The notes below the pieces were generated by a model. The model was not told the DNA's origin. It was given only the letters and a program-made list of their open reading frames with translations, and did no database searches. DNA of 64,000 nt from an uncultured Rikenellaceae bacterium (lineage in GTDB: Bacteria; Bacteroidota; Bacteroidia; Bacteroidales; Rikenellaceae). Numbering within the stretch: the stretch's first letter is position 1; every line of letters begins with the position of its first letter. This document shows positions 9,150 to 18,777 of the stretch, piece by piece. A program made the position numbers and the translations under genes. The DNA lies in NCBI GenBank assembly GCA_944326815.1, contig CALVFI010000008.1, positions 29,297-93,296 on the forward strand. Reading direction: 5' to 3'.

Positions 9150-11141
9150 ATGCGCAAAATCATTATATCTCTGCTGTTCGGATGGTGCTGTCTTTTGTTG
9201 AACACACCTGGATACGGACAACTCAACAAAGCCTATTTCTTCTGGGTCGGCAGAGGTTTCTTGATTGATAATCAATATCAAGAGGCTATAGAGACTCTTA
9301 ATATGTTGTTGAAAGTCGACGCAGATTCCTATGAAGCCTATTTTTTGCGGGGAATTGCCAAATATAACCTTGATGACCTGCTGGGTGCGGAATACGATTT
9401 CTCGCAGGCGATCGAGAAAAATCCTGTGTATACGATGGCATATCAGTATCGGGCAATCACTCGCTCCCGTTTGGGGAACTATGACGATGCCCTGAATGAC
9501 TTTCAGGAGGCCATCGAGCTACGGCCGGATCTGCCCGGTCCCTATTACAGCCGGGGGGTGACTTATTTGTTGAGCCAGCAGTTCGAAAAGGCGATTGACG
9601 ATTTCACTCAGTTCATCCGTCAGGAAAATAAGGTGGCCGACGCCTATATCAATCGGGGAACGGCCTATCTTTTCTTGAAAGATACGACCCGAGCCTTTGA
9701 GGATTACAATACGGCAATTCGTACCAATCGTGAAGATCCGAACGGATACAATCGTCGCGGTTCCCTCTATATGACGCAAGGACAGTATGATAAGGCACTG
9801 GAGGATTTCGATATGGCCATTGCCTGCGATACGAACTATCTGCTTTCTTATTTCAATCGGGCAATCGTCTATTCGAACACCAACCGGCCAATGCAGTCGC
9901 TTGCCGATTTCGATAAGGTGATACGGCTCGATTCGACCAATTCGCTCTCCTATTTCAACCGTGCGATTGTCCGGTCGCAGGTGGGCGATTATAATCGTGC
10001 TTTGGACGATTATAATAAGGTGGCAATGTATAGTCCGGGTAATGTGTTGGTTTATTATAATCGTGCGGGACTTTACAGTCAGTTGGGGGATTACCCTGCC
10101 GCTATTCAGGATTACAGCAAGGCAATTGAGCTCTATCCGGATTTTGCAAATGCCTATTTGAACCGTGCGAACTTGCGCTATCTGATGCAGGATACGAAGG
10201 GAGCCAAACAAGATCGCAATATTGCAGAGAGAAAGATTGCCGAGTATCGCTCGAAACTGACCGATAGCACCTTCTCAATTTATGCCGATACGTCGCGTAA
10301 GTTCAACCAGCTGCTCTCGTTCGATACGAAGATGTCCGGAGTCGACTTCGAGCGAATCTCCAATCGGGACGGCGACAATATCGCGATGAAACCGTTGTTC
10401 CGCTTTACGTTGATGAAGCCTGATACTTCGACGATGCCCAAGTCGCAAGCCTATTATCTGGCCCGGGTGGTCGATTTCAGCAAGGAGGTCGACAATCCTT
10501 ACCTGCGTCTGACTACACAGTCAAGTGATTTGTCGCCTGATTCGGTATTGGCCATGGATCAACGTCTGGAAAAGGAACTCCTGGAGAACAACTCCGATTG
10601 GCATACGTTATTCGAGCGGGGAATCACTCAATCGCTCATCAAACAATACACCAATTCGGTGAATACCTATACGGCCGCTATCGACAAGAATCCGACCAAT
10701 CCGTTCCTCTATCTGAATCGAAGTACTACGCGCAGTGAGATGATCGATTTCATTTCGTCGATCGACAACTCCTATCAGCGGATTACCATCGATAGCGATC
10801 CTGTCAATCGGCTGAAGAACAACTCATCCAGGACCTATAACTATGATGAGTGCATTGCTGATTTGAATAAGGCGGCCAAACTCTTCCCGGAGTGCGCCTA
10901 TATATATTATAATCGGGCCAATCTGCATACGCTTTCGGGTCGATTGCCCGATGCTTACGATGATTATACCAAGGCGATCGAGTTGAATCCCAATTTTGCG
11001 GAGGCCTATTTCAACCGTGGATTGGTGCAGATTTATCTGAAAGATACACGCAAGGGATGCCTCGATATCAGCAAGGCGGGTGAACTTGGGATTCAGGAGG
11101 CGTATACGGTACTCAAACGGTATTCCGTGGCGGAGGATTGA
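9150..11141 (+). CDS. secreted tetratricopeptide-repeat protein
   Basis: 663 residues. A signal peptide covers about 1-24. Then come about ten 34-residue TPR units (residues 30-365), with recurring signatures such as AYFNRG, YYNRAGLYSQLGDYPAAI and DYTKAIELNP, a non-repeat middle region (about 370-490), and a further TPR block at 495-655. TPR solenoids hold protein partners; the signal peptide places this one in the periplasm or at the outer membrane. No catalytic motif is visible. Neighbours give no clear partner. Confidence 0.85.
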   Translation: MRKIIISLLFGWCCLLLNTPGYGQLNKAYFFWVGRGFLIDNQYQEAIETLNMLLKVDADSYEAYFLRGIAKYNLDDLLGAEYDFSQAIEKNPVYTMAYQYRAITRSRLGNYDDALNDFQEAIELRPDLPGPYYSRGVTYLLSQQFEKAIDDFTQFIRQENKVADAYINRGTAYLFLKDTTRAFEDYNTAIRTNREDPNGYNRRGSLYMTQGQYDKALEDFDMAIACDTNYLLSYFNRAIVYSNTNRPMQSLADFDKVIRLDSTNSLSYFNRAIVRSQVGDYNRALDDYNKVAMYSPGNVLVYYNRAGLYSQLGDYPAAIQDYSKAIELYPDFANAYLNRANLRYLMQDTKGAKQDRNIAERKIAEYRSKLTDSTFSIYADTSRKFNQLLSFDTKMSGVDFERISNRDGDNIAMKPLFRFTLMKPDTSTMPKSQAYYLARVVDFSKEVDNPYLRLTTQSSDLSPDSVLAMDQRLEKELLENNSDWHTLFERGITQSLIKQYTNSVNTYTAAIDKNPTNPFLYLNRSTTRSEMIDFISSIDNSYQRITIDSDPVNRLKNNSSRTYNYDECIADLNKAAKLFPECAYIYYNRANLHTLSGRLPDAYDDYTKAIELNPNFAEAYFNRGLVQIYLKDTRKGCLDISKAGELGIQEAYTVLKRYSVAED

Positions 11142-11268
11142 TGCAATGAATGTGTGAAGAAATGTGAATTGGCAATGAGATAGTCTGAAATCGGGCCCTC
11201 TATCCGGCCGGATTGAAGAAGAGACAGAGAGGAGAATTGGATTAATATAATAAACTCAAACTTAAAAG

Positions 11269-12660
11269 ATGGTAGAACAAATTCAGAAAAAGATCGGCGA
11301 GTCCTCCGCGGCCCGCTGGTTCGTGCTGGGGCTGGTGGCATTCACAATGCTGTGCGGCTATTTTATCACGGACATGATGGCTCCGTTACAGGATCTGCTG
11401 CAGAGCCCTGTGAACGCGGGAGGCCTGGGATGGACAGGCGATGAGTACGGCCGGTTTACAAGTGCATACGGCTGGTTCAATGTCTTTCTGCTGATGCTCA
11501 TTTTCGGTGGAATGATTCTCGATAAGATGGGAGTGCGTTTCACGGGACTGATGTCTGCAGCAATCATGGTGATCGGTGTGGCGATCAAGTGGTTCGGCGT
11601 ATCGCACGATTTCGGAGGAGCAACCGTGTCCCTGTTCGGAGTGGAGTGGGGCTATCCCTTACTGGTTGCTTCGTTCGGGTTTGCCGTGTTTGGAGTAGGT
11701 ATCGAGATTGCCGGCATTACCGTGTCGAAAATTATTGTCAAATGGTTTAAAGGAAAAGAGATGGCGCTTGCCATGGGGCTGGAGATGGCTTGTGCGCGTA
11801 TCGGAACGGGTCTTGCGATCGGTATTACGCCGTTGCTGAGTCGGGCATTCGGCAATTCGATCAGCATGCCGGTGCTGATGGGACTGTTGTTGCTTTGCAT
11901 AGGTTTGTTGTCGTTCATTGTTTTTGTGGTGATGGATCGCAGGCGTGATGCCATGCTGGCCGAAGAGGCGCAGGAGGCAGAGTCCGAAGAACCTTTCCGT
12001 TTTTCGGATATTTTCAGCATCATCAAAATCAAGGGATTCTGGTATATCGCTATTTTGTGCGTATTGTTCTATTCGGCGGTATTCCCCTTCCTGAAATATG
12101 CGCCGAGCTTGATGATCAACAAGTTCGATATATCGATGAAACTCTCGGGACTGATCCCTTCGATACTGCCCTTCGGAACGATTCTGCTCACGCCTTTCTT
12201 TGGCAACTTGTATGACCGTAAAGGCCATGGAGCCTCCATTATGCTCATCGGGGCTGTGATGCTGGTGTTCATTCATGCCATGTTCTCGATTCCGGCATTG
12301 GATTATTGGCTGATCGCGCTTGTTCTGATGATTTTGCTGGGAATCGCCTTCTCACTTGTCCCGTCGGCCATGTGGCCTTCCGTACCTAAGATCATCCCCG
12401 AAAATAAACTGGGGACGGCCTATGCGCTGATCTTCTGGATTCAGAATTGGGGATTGATGGGCGTTCCTTATCTGATCGGACGTGTGCTCGATAAGTATTG
12501 TGTCACGGGTTCGTTGGATGGGAAACCGACCTACGATTATACGTTACCGATGCTGATATTCATGTGTTTCGGTATCCTGTCGATCGTATTTGCCCTGTTG
12601 CTGCGTCGTGAGGATAAGGTGAAACATTTTGGTCTGGAGTTGCCTAATATTAAGAAATAG
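11269..12660 (+). CDS. MFS transporter
   Basis: 463 residues with about 12 hydrophobic segments and a central cytoplasmic loop rich in charge (DRRRDAMLAEEAQEAESEE, about 225-243). The loop FGNLYDRKGHG is the MFS-type loop motif in the second half. It resembles the broad nitrate/oxalate/organic-anion part of the superfamily, but the substrate is not evident. A bidirectional terminator follows 58 bases after the stop. It stands alone between the TPR gene and the convergent korAB operon. Confidence 0.8.
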   Translation: MVEQIQKKIGESSAARWFVLGLVAFTMLCGYFITDMMAPLQDLLQSPVNAGGLGWTGDEYGRFTSAYGWFNVFLLMLIFGGMILDKMGVRFTGLMSAAIMVIGVAIKWFGVSHDFGGATVSLFGVEWGYPLLVASFGFAVFGVGIEIAGITVSKIIVKWFKGKEMALAMGLEMACARIGTGLAIGITPLLSRAFGNSISMPVLMGLLLLCIGLLSFIVFVVMDRRRDAMLAEEAQEAESEEPFRFSDIFSIIKIKGFWYIAILCVLFYSAVFPFLKYAPSLMINKFDISMKLSGLIPSILPFGTILLTPFFGNLYDRKGHGASIMLIGAVMLVFIHAMFSIPALDYWLIALVLMILLGIAFSLVPSAMWPSVPKIIPENKLGTAYALIFWIQNWGLMGVPYLIGRVLDKYCVTGSLDGKPTYDYTLPMLIFMCFGILSIVFALLLRREDKVKHFGLELPNIKK

Positions 12661-12718
12661 CGCATCGGGGCGACGGTCGGGATGCATGGCATTCCGCTCG
12701 GAGTGAACTCGATGATGC

Positions 12719-12758
12719 AAAAAAGAGCGAAAACACGCTGTGGTTTTCGCTCTTTTTT
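12719..12758. terminator. bidirectional intrinsic terminator
   Basis: Arms 12719-12734 and 12743-12758 pair (AAGAGCGAAAAC with GTTTTCGCTCTT) around an 8-base loop, flanked by A-run and T-run. It serves the MFS gene (plus) and the korB end (minus). Confidence 0.88.
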
Positions 12759-12777
12759 TCGCGATTTGGCGGTTCGG

Positions 12778-13809
12778 TTATTTGATCTCCCAGGTTTCGC
12801 CGCTGTTGAGGAGGTCGTCCACACAGTTGATGGCGCGTTTGGATTTCACCACCTCGACCTGGTCGCGAACCTCATCGTCGTAGGTGTGGTCCGGGACATC
12901 GCGAATCACCCCGAGGGCCACGGGATAGTTCGGATATTTCATGTTGACCAGCATCATGTGTACACCCGGGTTCGGCTCGTGGACATTGTGGGTGAGAATG
13001 TCGTCGATCGTCACGCCTCCTTCGCCGATCTTTACGACCATGAGTTTTTGACCGATTTGAACCAGACCCTTGTCGCGGTTTTTTCCGAAAATCATCTTCT
13101 CCCCATCGCGCAATACGATGGTACGCTCCATGCGAGTCTCTTTATCTGCGGCGAAATCGGCATGCGTTCCGTTGTTAAAGATGACGCAGTTCTGGAGAAT
13201 CTCGACCACTGACGTGCCGTCGTGCTTGGCTGCTGCCACCAGACACTCCTTGGTCAGTTCGACCTCCATGTCGATCGAACGGGCGAAAAACGTTCCGCGT
13301 GCACCGAGCACCACCTCTCCCGGATTGAACGGGTGTTCGATGGTGCCGAAAGGCGAGGTCTTGGTGATTTTTCCCAGTTTCGAGGTGGGAGAGTACTGTC
13401 CTTTGGTCAGGCCGTAGATTTCGTTATTGAACAGCAGGATGTTGATATCGATATTGCGTCGTACGGCATGGATGAAGTGGTTGCCGCCGATAGCCAGTGA
13501 GTCGCCGTCGCCGGTGGTGACCCAGACGGTCAGTTTCGGGTTGGCCACCTTGACTCCTGTTGCCAGGGCTGCTGCCCGTCCATGGATGCCGTGGAATCCG
13601 AACGTGTTCATGTAGTAAGGGAAGCGGGAGGAACATCCGATTCCAGATACGAATGTGAAGCGTTCATGCCGGTAATGCAAATCACGGGCTACGACCGGCA
13701 GCGCCTTGAGTACCGAGTTCAGAATGGCATGGTCGCCGCAACCGGGGCACCATTTCACCTCCTGGTCGCTTTTAAAATCCTGCGGGGTATATTGATATTG
13801 TTCACTCAT
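12778..13809 (-). CDS. korB: 2-oxoacid:ferredoxin oxidoreductase, beta subunit
   Basis: 343 residues. WCPGCGDHAILN is the N-terminal cysteine/TPP region; TTGDGDSLAIGGNHFIHAVR and LLFNNEIYGLTKGQYSPT are the TPP/Mg-binding segments of the KorB/PorB family. With the alpha subunit it decarboxylates a 2-oxoacid to acyl-CoA, reducing ferredoxin. The gene follows korA with 2 bases between them. The 2-oxoglutarate assignment rests on family resemblance and is less sure than the enzyme class. Confidence 0.9.
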   Translation of the reverse strand: MSEQYQYTPQDFKSDQEVKWCPGCGDHAILNSVLKALPVVARDLHYRHERFTFVSGIGCSSRFPYYMNTFGFHGIHGRAAALATGVKVANPKLTVWVTTGDGDSLAIGGNHFIHAVRRNIDINILLFNNEIYGLTKGQYSPTSKLGKITKTSPFGTIEHPFNPGEVVLGARGTFFARSIDMEVELTKECLVAAAKHDGTSVVEILQNCVIFNNGTHADFAADKETRMERTIVLRDGEKMIFGKNRDKGLVQIGQKLMVVKIGEGGVTIDDILTHNVHEPNPGVHMMLVNMKYPNYPVALGVIRDVPDHTYDDEVRDQVEVVKSKRAINCVDDLLNSGETWEIK

Positions 13810-13811
13810 GG

Positions 13812-15668
13812 CTATTCCTCCTCTAACAAAGCGTTAAATTTCTCTTTGAGTTCCACGGTGGTGAAGGGAAGCCCCTGCACCTTGTTATATTGTTCGTAGC
13901 GGAATTCCTGGAAGATCATTCGCAGGTAATTGGCAAATTGTCCGCTGTTGAGTTCGCAGACTACGATCTTCTTGTAGTGCGAGAATATCTCACGAACCCC
14001 TTTCGGCAGTGGATTGATGTAGTTGAAATGGCAGAGTGCCACCTTCTTGCCTTCGGCCTGAAGCGCCTCTACGGCAGAGACCAGATGGCCTTTTGTACCT
14101 CCCCAGCCGACAACCAGCAGGTCGCCTTTACTGGGTCCGAGTACCGTTTGTTTGGGAATGAAATCCTGTACACGGGCTACCTTGGCGGCCCGGATATCCA
14201 CCATGCGTTGGTGGTTTGTCGGGTCGTGTGATACACAGCCTTTCAGGAAATCCTTTTCCAGGCCTCCCACGCGGTGCTCGACCCCTTTCGTACCCGGAAG
14301 CGCCCAGGCTCGGGCAAGTCGTTTGGCATCCCGGGCATAGGGCATGTAGCCGCCCTCGGGAGCTTTGGTAATGATGGGAGGAGTGATTTTCGGAAATTCG
14401 GACATTGAGGGAATTCTCCAGGGTTCGCTGCCATTGGCGATGAATCCGTCACTCAGAAGCAGTACGGGGGTCATGTGTTCCATGGCGATTTTTCCGGCCC
14501 AGAATGCGTAGTTGAAACAGTCCGACGGGCAACTGGCTGCCATTACAACCAGGGGACACTCCCCGTTACGACCCCAGAGCGCTTGGTAGAGGTCGGCCTG
14601 TTCCGGTTTGGTGGGTAATCCTGTGGAGGGACCGCCGCGCTGCACATCGACGATGACGAGCGGCAGTTCGGTCATGACGGCCAGCCCGATGGCCTCCGAC
14701 TTGAGCGAAAGGCCTGGTCCGGAGGTGGTTGTTACGGCAAAATTCCCTGCATAGGAGGCTCCGATGGCGGTACAGATACCGGCTATTTCATCCTCGGCCT
14801 GCAGGGTTTTTACCCCTAAATCTTTACGCTTGGCCAACTCTTCGAGGATGACGGTAGCCGGAGTGATGGGGTAGGAGCCACAGAAGAGCGGACGTCCGCT
14901 CTTCTCCGATGCGGCGATGAATCCCCATGCCGTTGCCTGGTTGCCGTTGATGCTGCGGTATCGGCCCTTGGGCAGGTCTTTGGCCGGAGCAACTTCATAC
15001 GTATTGGCGAATGCATGCGTATTGTGTGCGTAGTTATAGCCGGCCTGGAGGGCTAATTTGTTCGCTGTTGCGATTTCCGTGCTTCGTTTGTTGAATTTGC
15101 GCTCGATGTATTGTTCCGTATGTTCCAGCGGACGGTTATACATGAAAAAGCACATCCCCAAAGCAAACATGTTCTTGCATTTGGTGACGGTTTTCAGGTC
15201 GAGATTGACGCTTTTGAGAGCCTCGCGCGTCATGGTCGTGATGCTGGGCCAGAGAATATTGTAATGTTCGAGCTTCAGTTCTGCAATCGGATCGTCGGTT
15301 TTGAAGCCGGCACGTGCCACCTGTTTTTCGGTGAACAGGTCGGCGTCGAGGATGATGGTGGCGCTCTTTTTAAGCCATTTTGCATTGGCTTTGAGCGCTG
15401 CAGGATTCATCGCCACGAGCACGTCGCAATAATCGCCGGGGGTGATGACCTTACGGTTGCCGAAATGTACCTGAAAACCGGAAACACCGGAGACGGTGCC
15501 TTGCGGAGCACGAATCTCGGCGGGGTAGTCCGGGAAGGTGGAGATGCCGTTGCCGAGGAAGGCGGACGCATCCGAAAAAAGCGTACCGGTAAGTTGCATG
15601 CCGTCGCCCGAATCGCCCGAGAACCGGATTACCACGTCGTCCAGTTCTACGATATTAGGTTTGTCCAT
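13812..15668 (-). CDS. korA: 2-oxoacid:ferredoxin oxidoreductase, fused gamma-alpha subunit
   Basis: 618 residues. Residues 10-190 are the gamma domain (RFSGDSGDGMQLTGTLFS, STFPDYPAEIRAPQGT). Residues 220-610 are the alpha domain, with NQATAWGFIAASEKSG, YPITPATVILEEL, TTTSGPGLSLKSEAIG and VDVQRGGPSTGLPTKPEQAD. This fused order is standard in Bacteroidetes. It partners KorB encoded directly downstream, and no delta or ferredoxin subunit is nearby. The divergent CoA-transferase at 15890 suggests shared acyl-CoA chemistry. Confidence 0.93.
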   Translation of the reverse strand: MDKPNIVELDDVVIRFSGDSGDGMQLTGTLFSDASAFLGNGISTFPDYPAEIRAPQGTVSGVSGFQVHFGNRKVITPGDYCDVLVAMNPAALKANAKWLKKSATIILDADLFTEKQVARAGFKTDDPIAELKLEHYNILWPSITTMTREALKSVNLDLKTVTKCKNMFALGMCFFMYNRPLEHTEQYIERKFNKRSTEIATANKLALQAGYNYAHNTHAFANTYEVAPAKDLPKGRYRSINGNQATAWGFIAASEKSGRPLFCGSYPITPATVILEELAKRKDLGVKTLQAEDEIAGICTAIGASYAGNFAVTTTSGPGLSLKSEAIGLAVMTELPLVIVDVQRGGPSTGLPTKPEQADLYQALWGRNGECPLVVMAASCPSDCFNYAFWAGKIAMEHMTPVLLLSDGFIANGSEPWRIPSMSEFPKITPPIITKAPEGGYMPYARDAKRLARAWALPGTKGVEHRVGGLEKDFLKGCVSHDPTNHQRMVDIRAAKVARVQDFIPKQTVLGPSKGDLLVVGWGGTKGHLVSAVEALQAEGKKVALCHFNYINPLPKGVREIFSHYKKIVVCELNSGQFANYLRMIFQEFRYEQYNKVQGLPFTTVELKEKFNALLEEE

Positions 15669-15889
15669 AATGAAGTGTTAAGGTTTTGATGGCGAAATGT
15701 AATAAATTTTTATGAAATCATCTTGTTTTGCTTACGAATTTTTAATTATTTCCCGTAAAATGGATAAATTCGATGTTTTTGCCGAGGTGCAGATGAATAA
15801 AAAAACGCAGAAAGAACGGCATTTGAAAATAAATCATTAATTTTACGGCTCGAAAAGTCTCGGGATTACCTTAAAAAGACATCATAAAA
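15669..15889. other. divergent intergenic region korA / CoA-transferase
   Basis: 221 AT-rich bases separating two divergent starts. It must hold both promoters, but no clean TTTG-19-TAnnTTTG pair was found on either strand; TAATTTTA near 15838 is the nearest plus-strand -7 match. No gene is seen. Confidence 0.4.
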
Positions 15890-17209
15890 ATGAATAACCA
15901 GATGAAATTCGTGACCGCGGACGAAGCCGTCAAGGTCATTAAATCGGGCGACCACGTGCATTTGAGCAGTGTGGCCAGTGCACCCCAATGCCTGATCCAG
16001 GCCATGTGCCGCCGGGGTGAGAATGGCGAACTGAAGGATGTGCACATCCACCATCTCCATACGGAAGGACCGGCTCCCTATGCCGATCCCAAGTTCGAGG
16101 GAATCTTCCAGTTGGATTCGTTCTTCGTGGGAGGCAATGTCCGCAAGGTGACGCAGAGCGGTTATGCAGATTATATTCCTGTATTTCTGAGTGAGACACA
16201 GAAGTTATATCGTGCCGGTGTGCTGCCTTGCAACGTGGCGATGATTCAGGTTTGTCCGCCGGACAAACACGGTTATGTATCGCTGGGTACGTCGGTGGAT
16301 GCGACGTTGGCGGCCGTAGAGTGTGCCGAGCATGTGATTGCCGTGGTGAACAAACATGTTCCCCGTTCGTTCGGCGATGCATTTTTGCATGTTTCTCAGA
16401 TCGATGCCTTTGTGGAGGATGACAAACCGCTCGAAGAGGCTCATTTTGCCGAACCCAATGAAATCGAATGTAAGATCGGTCAGTATTGTGCCGAACTGAT
16501 TGAAGACGGAGCGTGTCTTCAGATGGGTATCGGGGCGATTCCGAATGCCGTGCTGGCTCAGCTCAAAGGTCACAAGAACCTCGGTATTCATACCGAAATG
16601 TTTGCCGACGGAGTGCTGCCGCTGGTGGAGGCCGGTGTGATCAATGGTGCCAACAAGGCGATCGACAAAGGGAAGATGGTTTCGACCTTCCTGATGGGCT
16701 CGCAGAAAGTATACGACTTTATCGACAACAACCCGGGTGTGGCCATGATGGATGTAGGGTATACCAACGACCCGTATATCATCGCCAAGAACCCGAAGGT
16801 AACGGCCATCAATTCGGCTCTTCAGGTGGACTTGACGGGTCAGGTTTGTGCCGATTCGCTGGGTACGAAATTCTACTCGGGCGTAGGCGGACAGATCGAC
16901 TTCATGTATGGCGCTTCACGCTCTGAAGGCGGTAAGGCAATTCTTGCCATGCCGTCAGCCACGAATAAAGGCGTGAGCAAGATAGCCAATGTGCTGACCG
17001 AGGGTGCAGGTGTGGTGACTACTCGTGCGCATATGCATTGGTTCGTTACGGAATATGGTGCAGTGGATTTGTATGGTAAGTCGCTGCAGGAACGGGCTCG
17101 TTTAATTATCAGTGTAGCACACCCCGATCATCGCGAGGCGCTGGACAAGGCTGCTTTTGAACGTTATGGTTCGCACCATACTTACATTAAAATGACCTGC
17201 GATAAATAG
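15890..17209 (+). CDS. acetyl-CoA hydrolase / 4-hydroxybutyrate-type CoA-transferase
   Basis: 439 residues, a class I CoA-transferase with two alpha/beta domains. GIHTEMFADG carries Glu236, the residue that forms the glutamyl-CoA thioester in this family. GVGGQIDFMYGASRSEGGKA is the CoA-binding glycine-rich loop of the C-terminal domain. The family exchanges CoA between acyl-CoAs and acetate or succinate; butyrate, propionate or 4-hydroxybutyrate are possible. It is monocistronic, with a terminator 25 bases after the stop. Standing opposite korAB, it may use their acyl-CoA product. Confidence 0.88.
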   Translation: MNNQMKFVTADEAVKVIKSGDHVHLSSVASAPQCLIQAMCRRGENGELKDVHIHHLHTEGPAPYADPKFEGIFQLDSFFVGGNVRKVTQSGYADYIPVFLSETQKLYRAGVLPCNVAMIQVCPPDKHGYVSLGTSVDATLAAVECAEHVIAVVNKHVPRSFGDAFLHVSQIDAFVEDDKPLEEAHFAEPNEIECKIGQYCAELIEDGACLQMGIGAIPNAVLAQLKGHKNLGIHTEMFADGVLPLVEAGVINGANKAIDKGKMVSTFLMGSQKVYDFIDNNPGVAMMDVGYTNDPYIIAKNPKVTAINSALQVDLTGQVCADSLGTKFYSGVGGQIDFMYGASRSEGGKAILAMPSATNKGVSKIANVLTEGAGVVTTRAHMHWFVTEYGAVDLYGKSLQERARLIISVAHPDHREALDKAAFERYGSHHTYIKMTCDK

Positions 17210-17234
17210 TTGTTGTAGGTTCCATTGTTTTATG

Positions 17235-17266
17235 GCAGGAGTCGATATTTCGGCTCCTGCTTTTTT
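17235..17266 (+). terminator. intrinsic terminator after the CoA-transferase gene
   Basis: GCAGGAG (17235-17241) pairs with CTCCTGC (17254-17260), followed by TTTTTT. Confidence 0.85.
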
Positions 17267-17390
17267 GTGTTTATGATATAATATCTTCGAAAAAAAATTC
17301 GGACAAACGGGACACTTTACCGGCCGAACCGGTCTTTTTCTGTTATGGGAGATATCTATTTTTGCTATGGATATTTTCAAGTAGAATCTG

Positions 17391-18176
17391 ATGAGACAGG
17401 AAGTAAGCGGGAAATGTGTGGTAAATGGGAAATACAGTCAATGGGAAGCCTTTGTGAAGAGACTCCCCGAGGATTTTGACCAGGAGGGGCGACTGCTTCG
17501 TAACGGAAGGAACTGCATTAAGGTGTTCGAGGTGGAGGGCGTTCCGTTGGTGGTCAAACGGTTCCGGCAGCCGAATCCGGTGAATCGGTTCATATATACC
17601 TATTTCCGTGGGAGTAAAGCCGAACGGGCCTATCGTAATGCACGTCGGTTGGAAGAATTGGAGGTGCTCACACCGACTCCGATTGCTTATCTCGACCAGA
17701 AGAAAGGCCGCTTGCTTTCGATTTGTTATTTGGTGACGACCTATACGGATTACTCTCCGGTCAAAACCATTGAAAACGAACCGTTGGAGGTGGCACGGCA
17801 AGCCTTTGATGCGTTTGTGCGATTCACTGTCGAACTACACCAGAAAGGGGTGAGACACGATGATTACAATCTTACGAATGTGCTGTATCAGCGTCAGCCC
17901 GATGGCTCATTCCGCTTTGAATTGATCGATATTAATCGTATGCACTTCGGGCCATTGAGTCGTAGGGCCTGCCTTTCGAATGTAAAGCGCATGTGTGTGA
18001 ATATCGATATTACCTATTATATGAGTAAGAAATATGCCGAGGTACGGGGGTGGAATACCTATCGTGTGCTGGCATTGATGGCGATTCTGCGCGGTCTGTT
18101 CGAAAGACGACGGAACAGACGGAAACAGTTGAAAAGCTGGACAGAACGTTGTAAAGAAAAAGTTTCACAACATTGA
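17391..18176 (+). CDS. lipopolysaccharide kinase (WaaP/InaA-like)
   Basis: 261 residues with a compact protein-kinase-like fold. VEGVPLVVKRFRQPN holds the ATP-binding Lys. GVRHDDYNLTNVLY is the catalytic loop, with His-Asp and the downstream Asn. FELIDINRMHFG carries the metal-binding Asp. The family phosphorylates Kdo or core heptose of LPS at the inner membrane, and the basic C-terminus (RRRNRRKQLKS) fits membrane contact. It stands alone with no LPS genes nearby, so the sugar target is unknown. Confidence 0.85.
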   Translation: MRQEVSGKCVVNGKYSQWEAFVKRLPEDFDQEGRLLRNGRNCIKVFEVEGVPLVVKRFRQPNPVNRFIYTYFRGSKAERAYRNARRLEELEVLTPTPIAYLDQKKGRLLSICYLVTTYTDYSPVKTIENEPLEVARQAFDAFVRFTVELHQKGVRHDDYNLTNVLYQRQPDGSFRFELIDINRMHFGPLSRRACLSNVKRMCVNIDITYYMSKKYAEVRGWNTYRVLALMAILRGLFERRRNRRKQLKSWTERCKEKVSQH

Positions 18177-18225
18177 ATGCCTGGAAAGAGAACGATACCT
18201 GGATGAAAATGTGAGAAATAATTCT

Positions 18226-18233
18226 TACATTTG
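18226..18233 (+). promoter_or_regulatory. -7 element immediately before the efflux operon
   Basis: TACATTTG matches TAnnTTTG and ends only 7 bases before the ATG at 18241. If used, the transcript would be nearly leaderless. The -33 element is not clear. Confidence 0.45.
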
Positions 18234-18240
18234 TTCCATT

Positions 18241-18696
18241 ATGATGAAAAGCGGCCTGTTCTCGAAAATTGTATTGGTATTCTGCATCTTCATGCAGGTG
18301 CTGTTGCTGTTGCCGCATCATCATCATAGCAATGGCCGCATGTGTGTCAATCCGATGCACTGCATGGCGGCGCACGATGGGTCTTGCAGTAAGGAAGATG
18401 GCTGTTCGTCCGACAGCCATTGGCACGATCGGGAAGATTCGTCGTGTAATCTGGTCCATTTCGATATGGTACGTCCCGAGCGGGATAAGACTCCGGCCTT
18501 TTTGGTTGCGATGACCGATATGGGGGATATGCTGTTACCGATTCTGTCGCTTTTTGACTCCGGGACCCTCGAGGCCTGCGCTTCTCTATGGCCGGTGCGA
18601 TATCCTCAGGAGGTTGGATTTATTGCGCTCCATACGGATTATATTATTTCGGCAATACCTCCGCGGGCGCCCTCTTTTACGGTTTTACAGGCGTAA
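18241..18696 (+). CDS. His/Cys-rich membrane-anchored protein of the efflux operon
   Basis: 151 residues from the ATG at 18241; a GTG at 18211 would add residues lying over the promoter element. A hydrophobic segment (residues 5-25) is followed by a metal-ligand-rich stretch: LPHHHHSNGRMCVNPMHCM and CSKEDGCSSDSHWHD. Such segments bind soft or borderline metals such as Cu, Zn or Ni. It leads a four-gene unit with an adaptor, a heavy-metal RND pump and an outer membrane factor, so a periplasmic metal sponge or chaperone is a fair inference. No named family with known function was recognised. Confidence 0.65.
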   Translation: MMKSGLFSKIVLVFCIFMQVLLLLPHHHHSNGRMCVNPMHCMAAHDGSCSKEDGCSSDSHWHDREDSSCNLVHFDMVRPERDKTPAFLVAMTDMGDMLLPILSLFDSGTLEACASLWPVRYPQEVGFIALHTDYIISAIPPRAPSFTVLQA

Positions 18697-18777
18697 GGCT
18701 TGTGTGGACGGCCTGATGCCGTTGTTTTGTCCGATCCTGCTGTGAGCGGGAGAGTTAAAAACCGTAAATCCAAAGCT

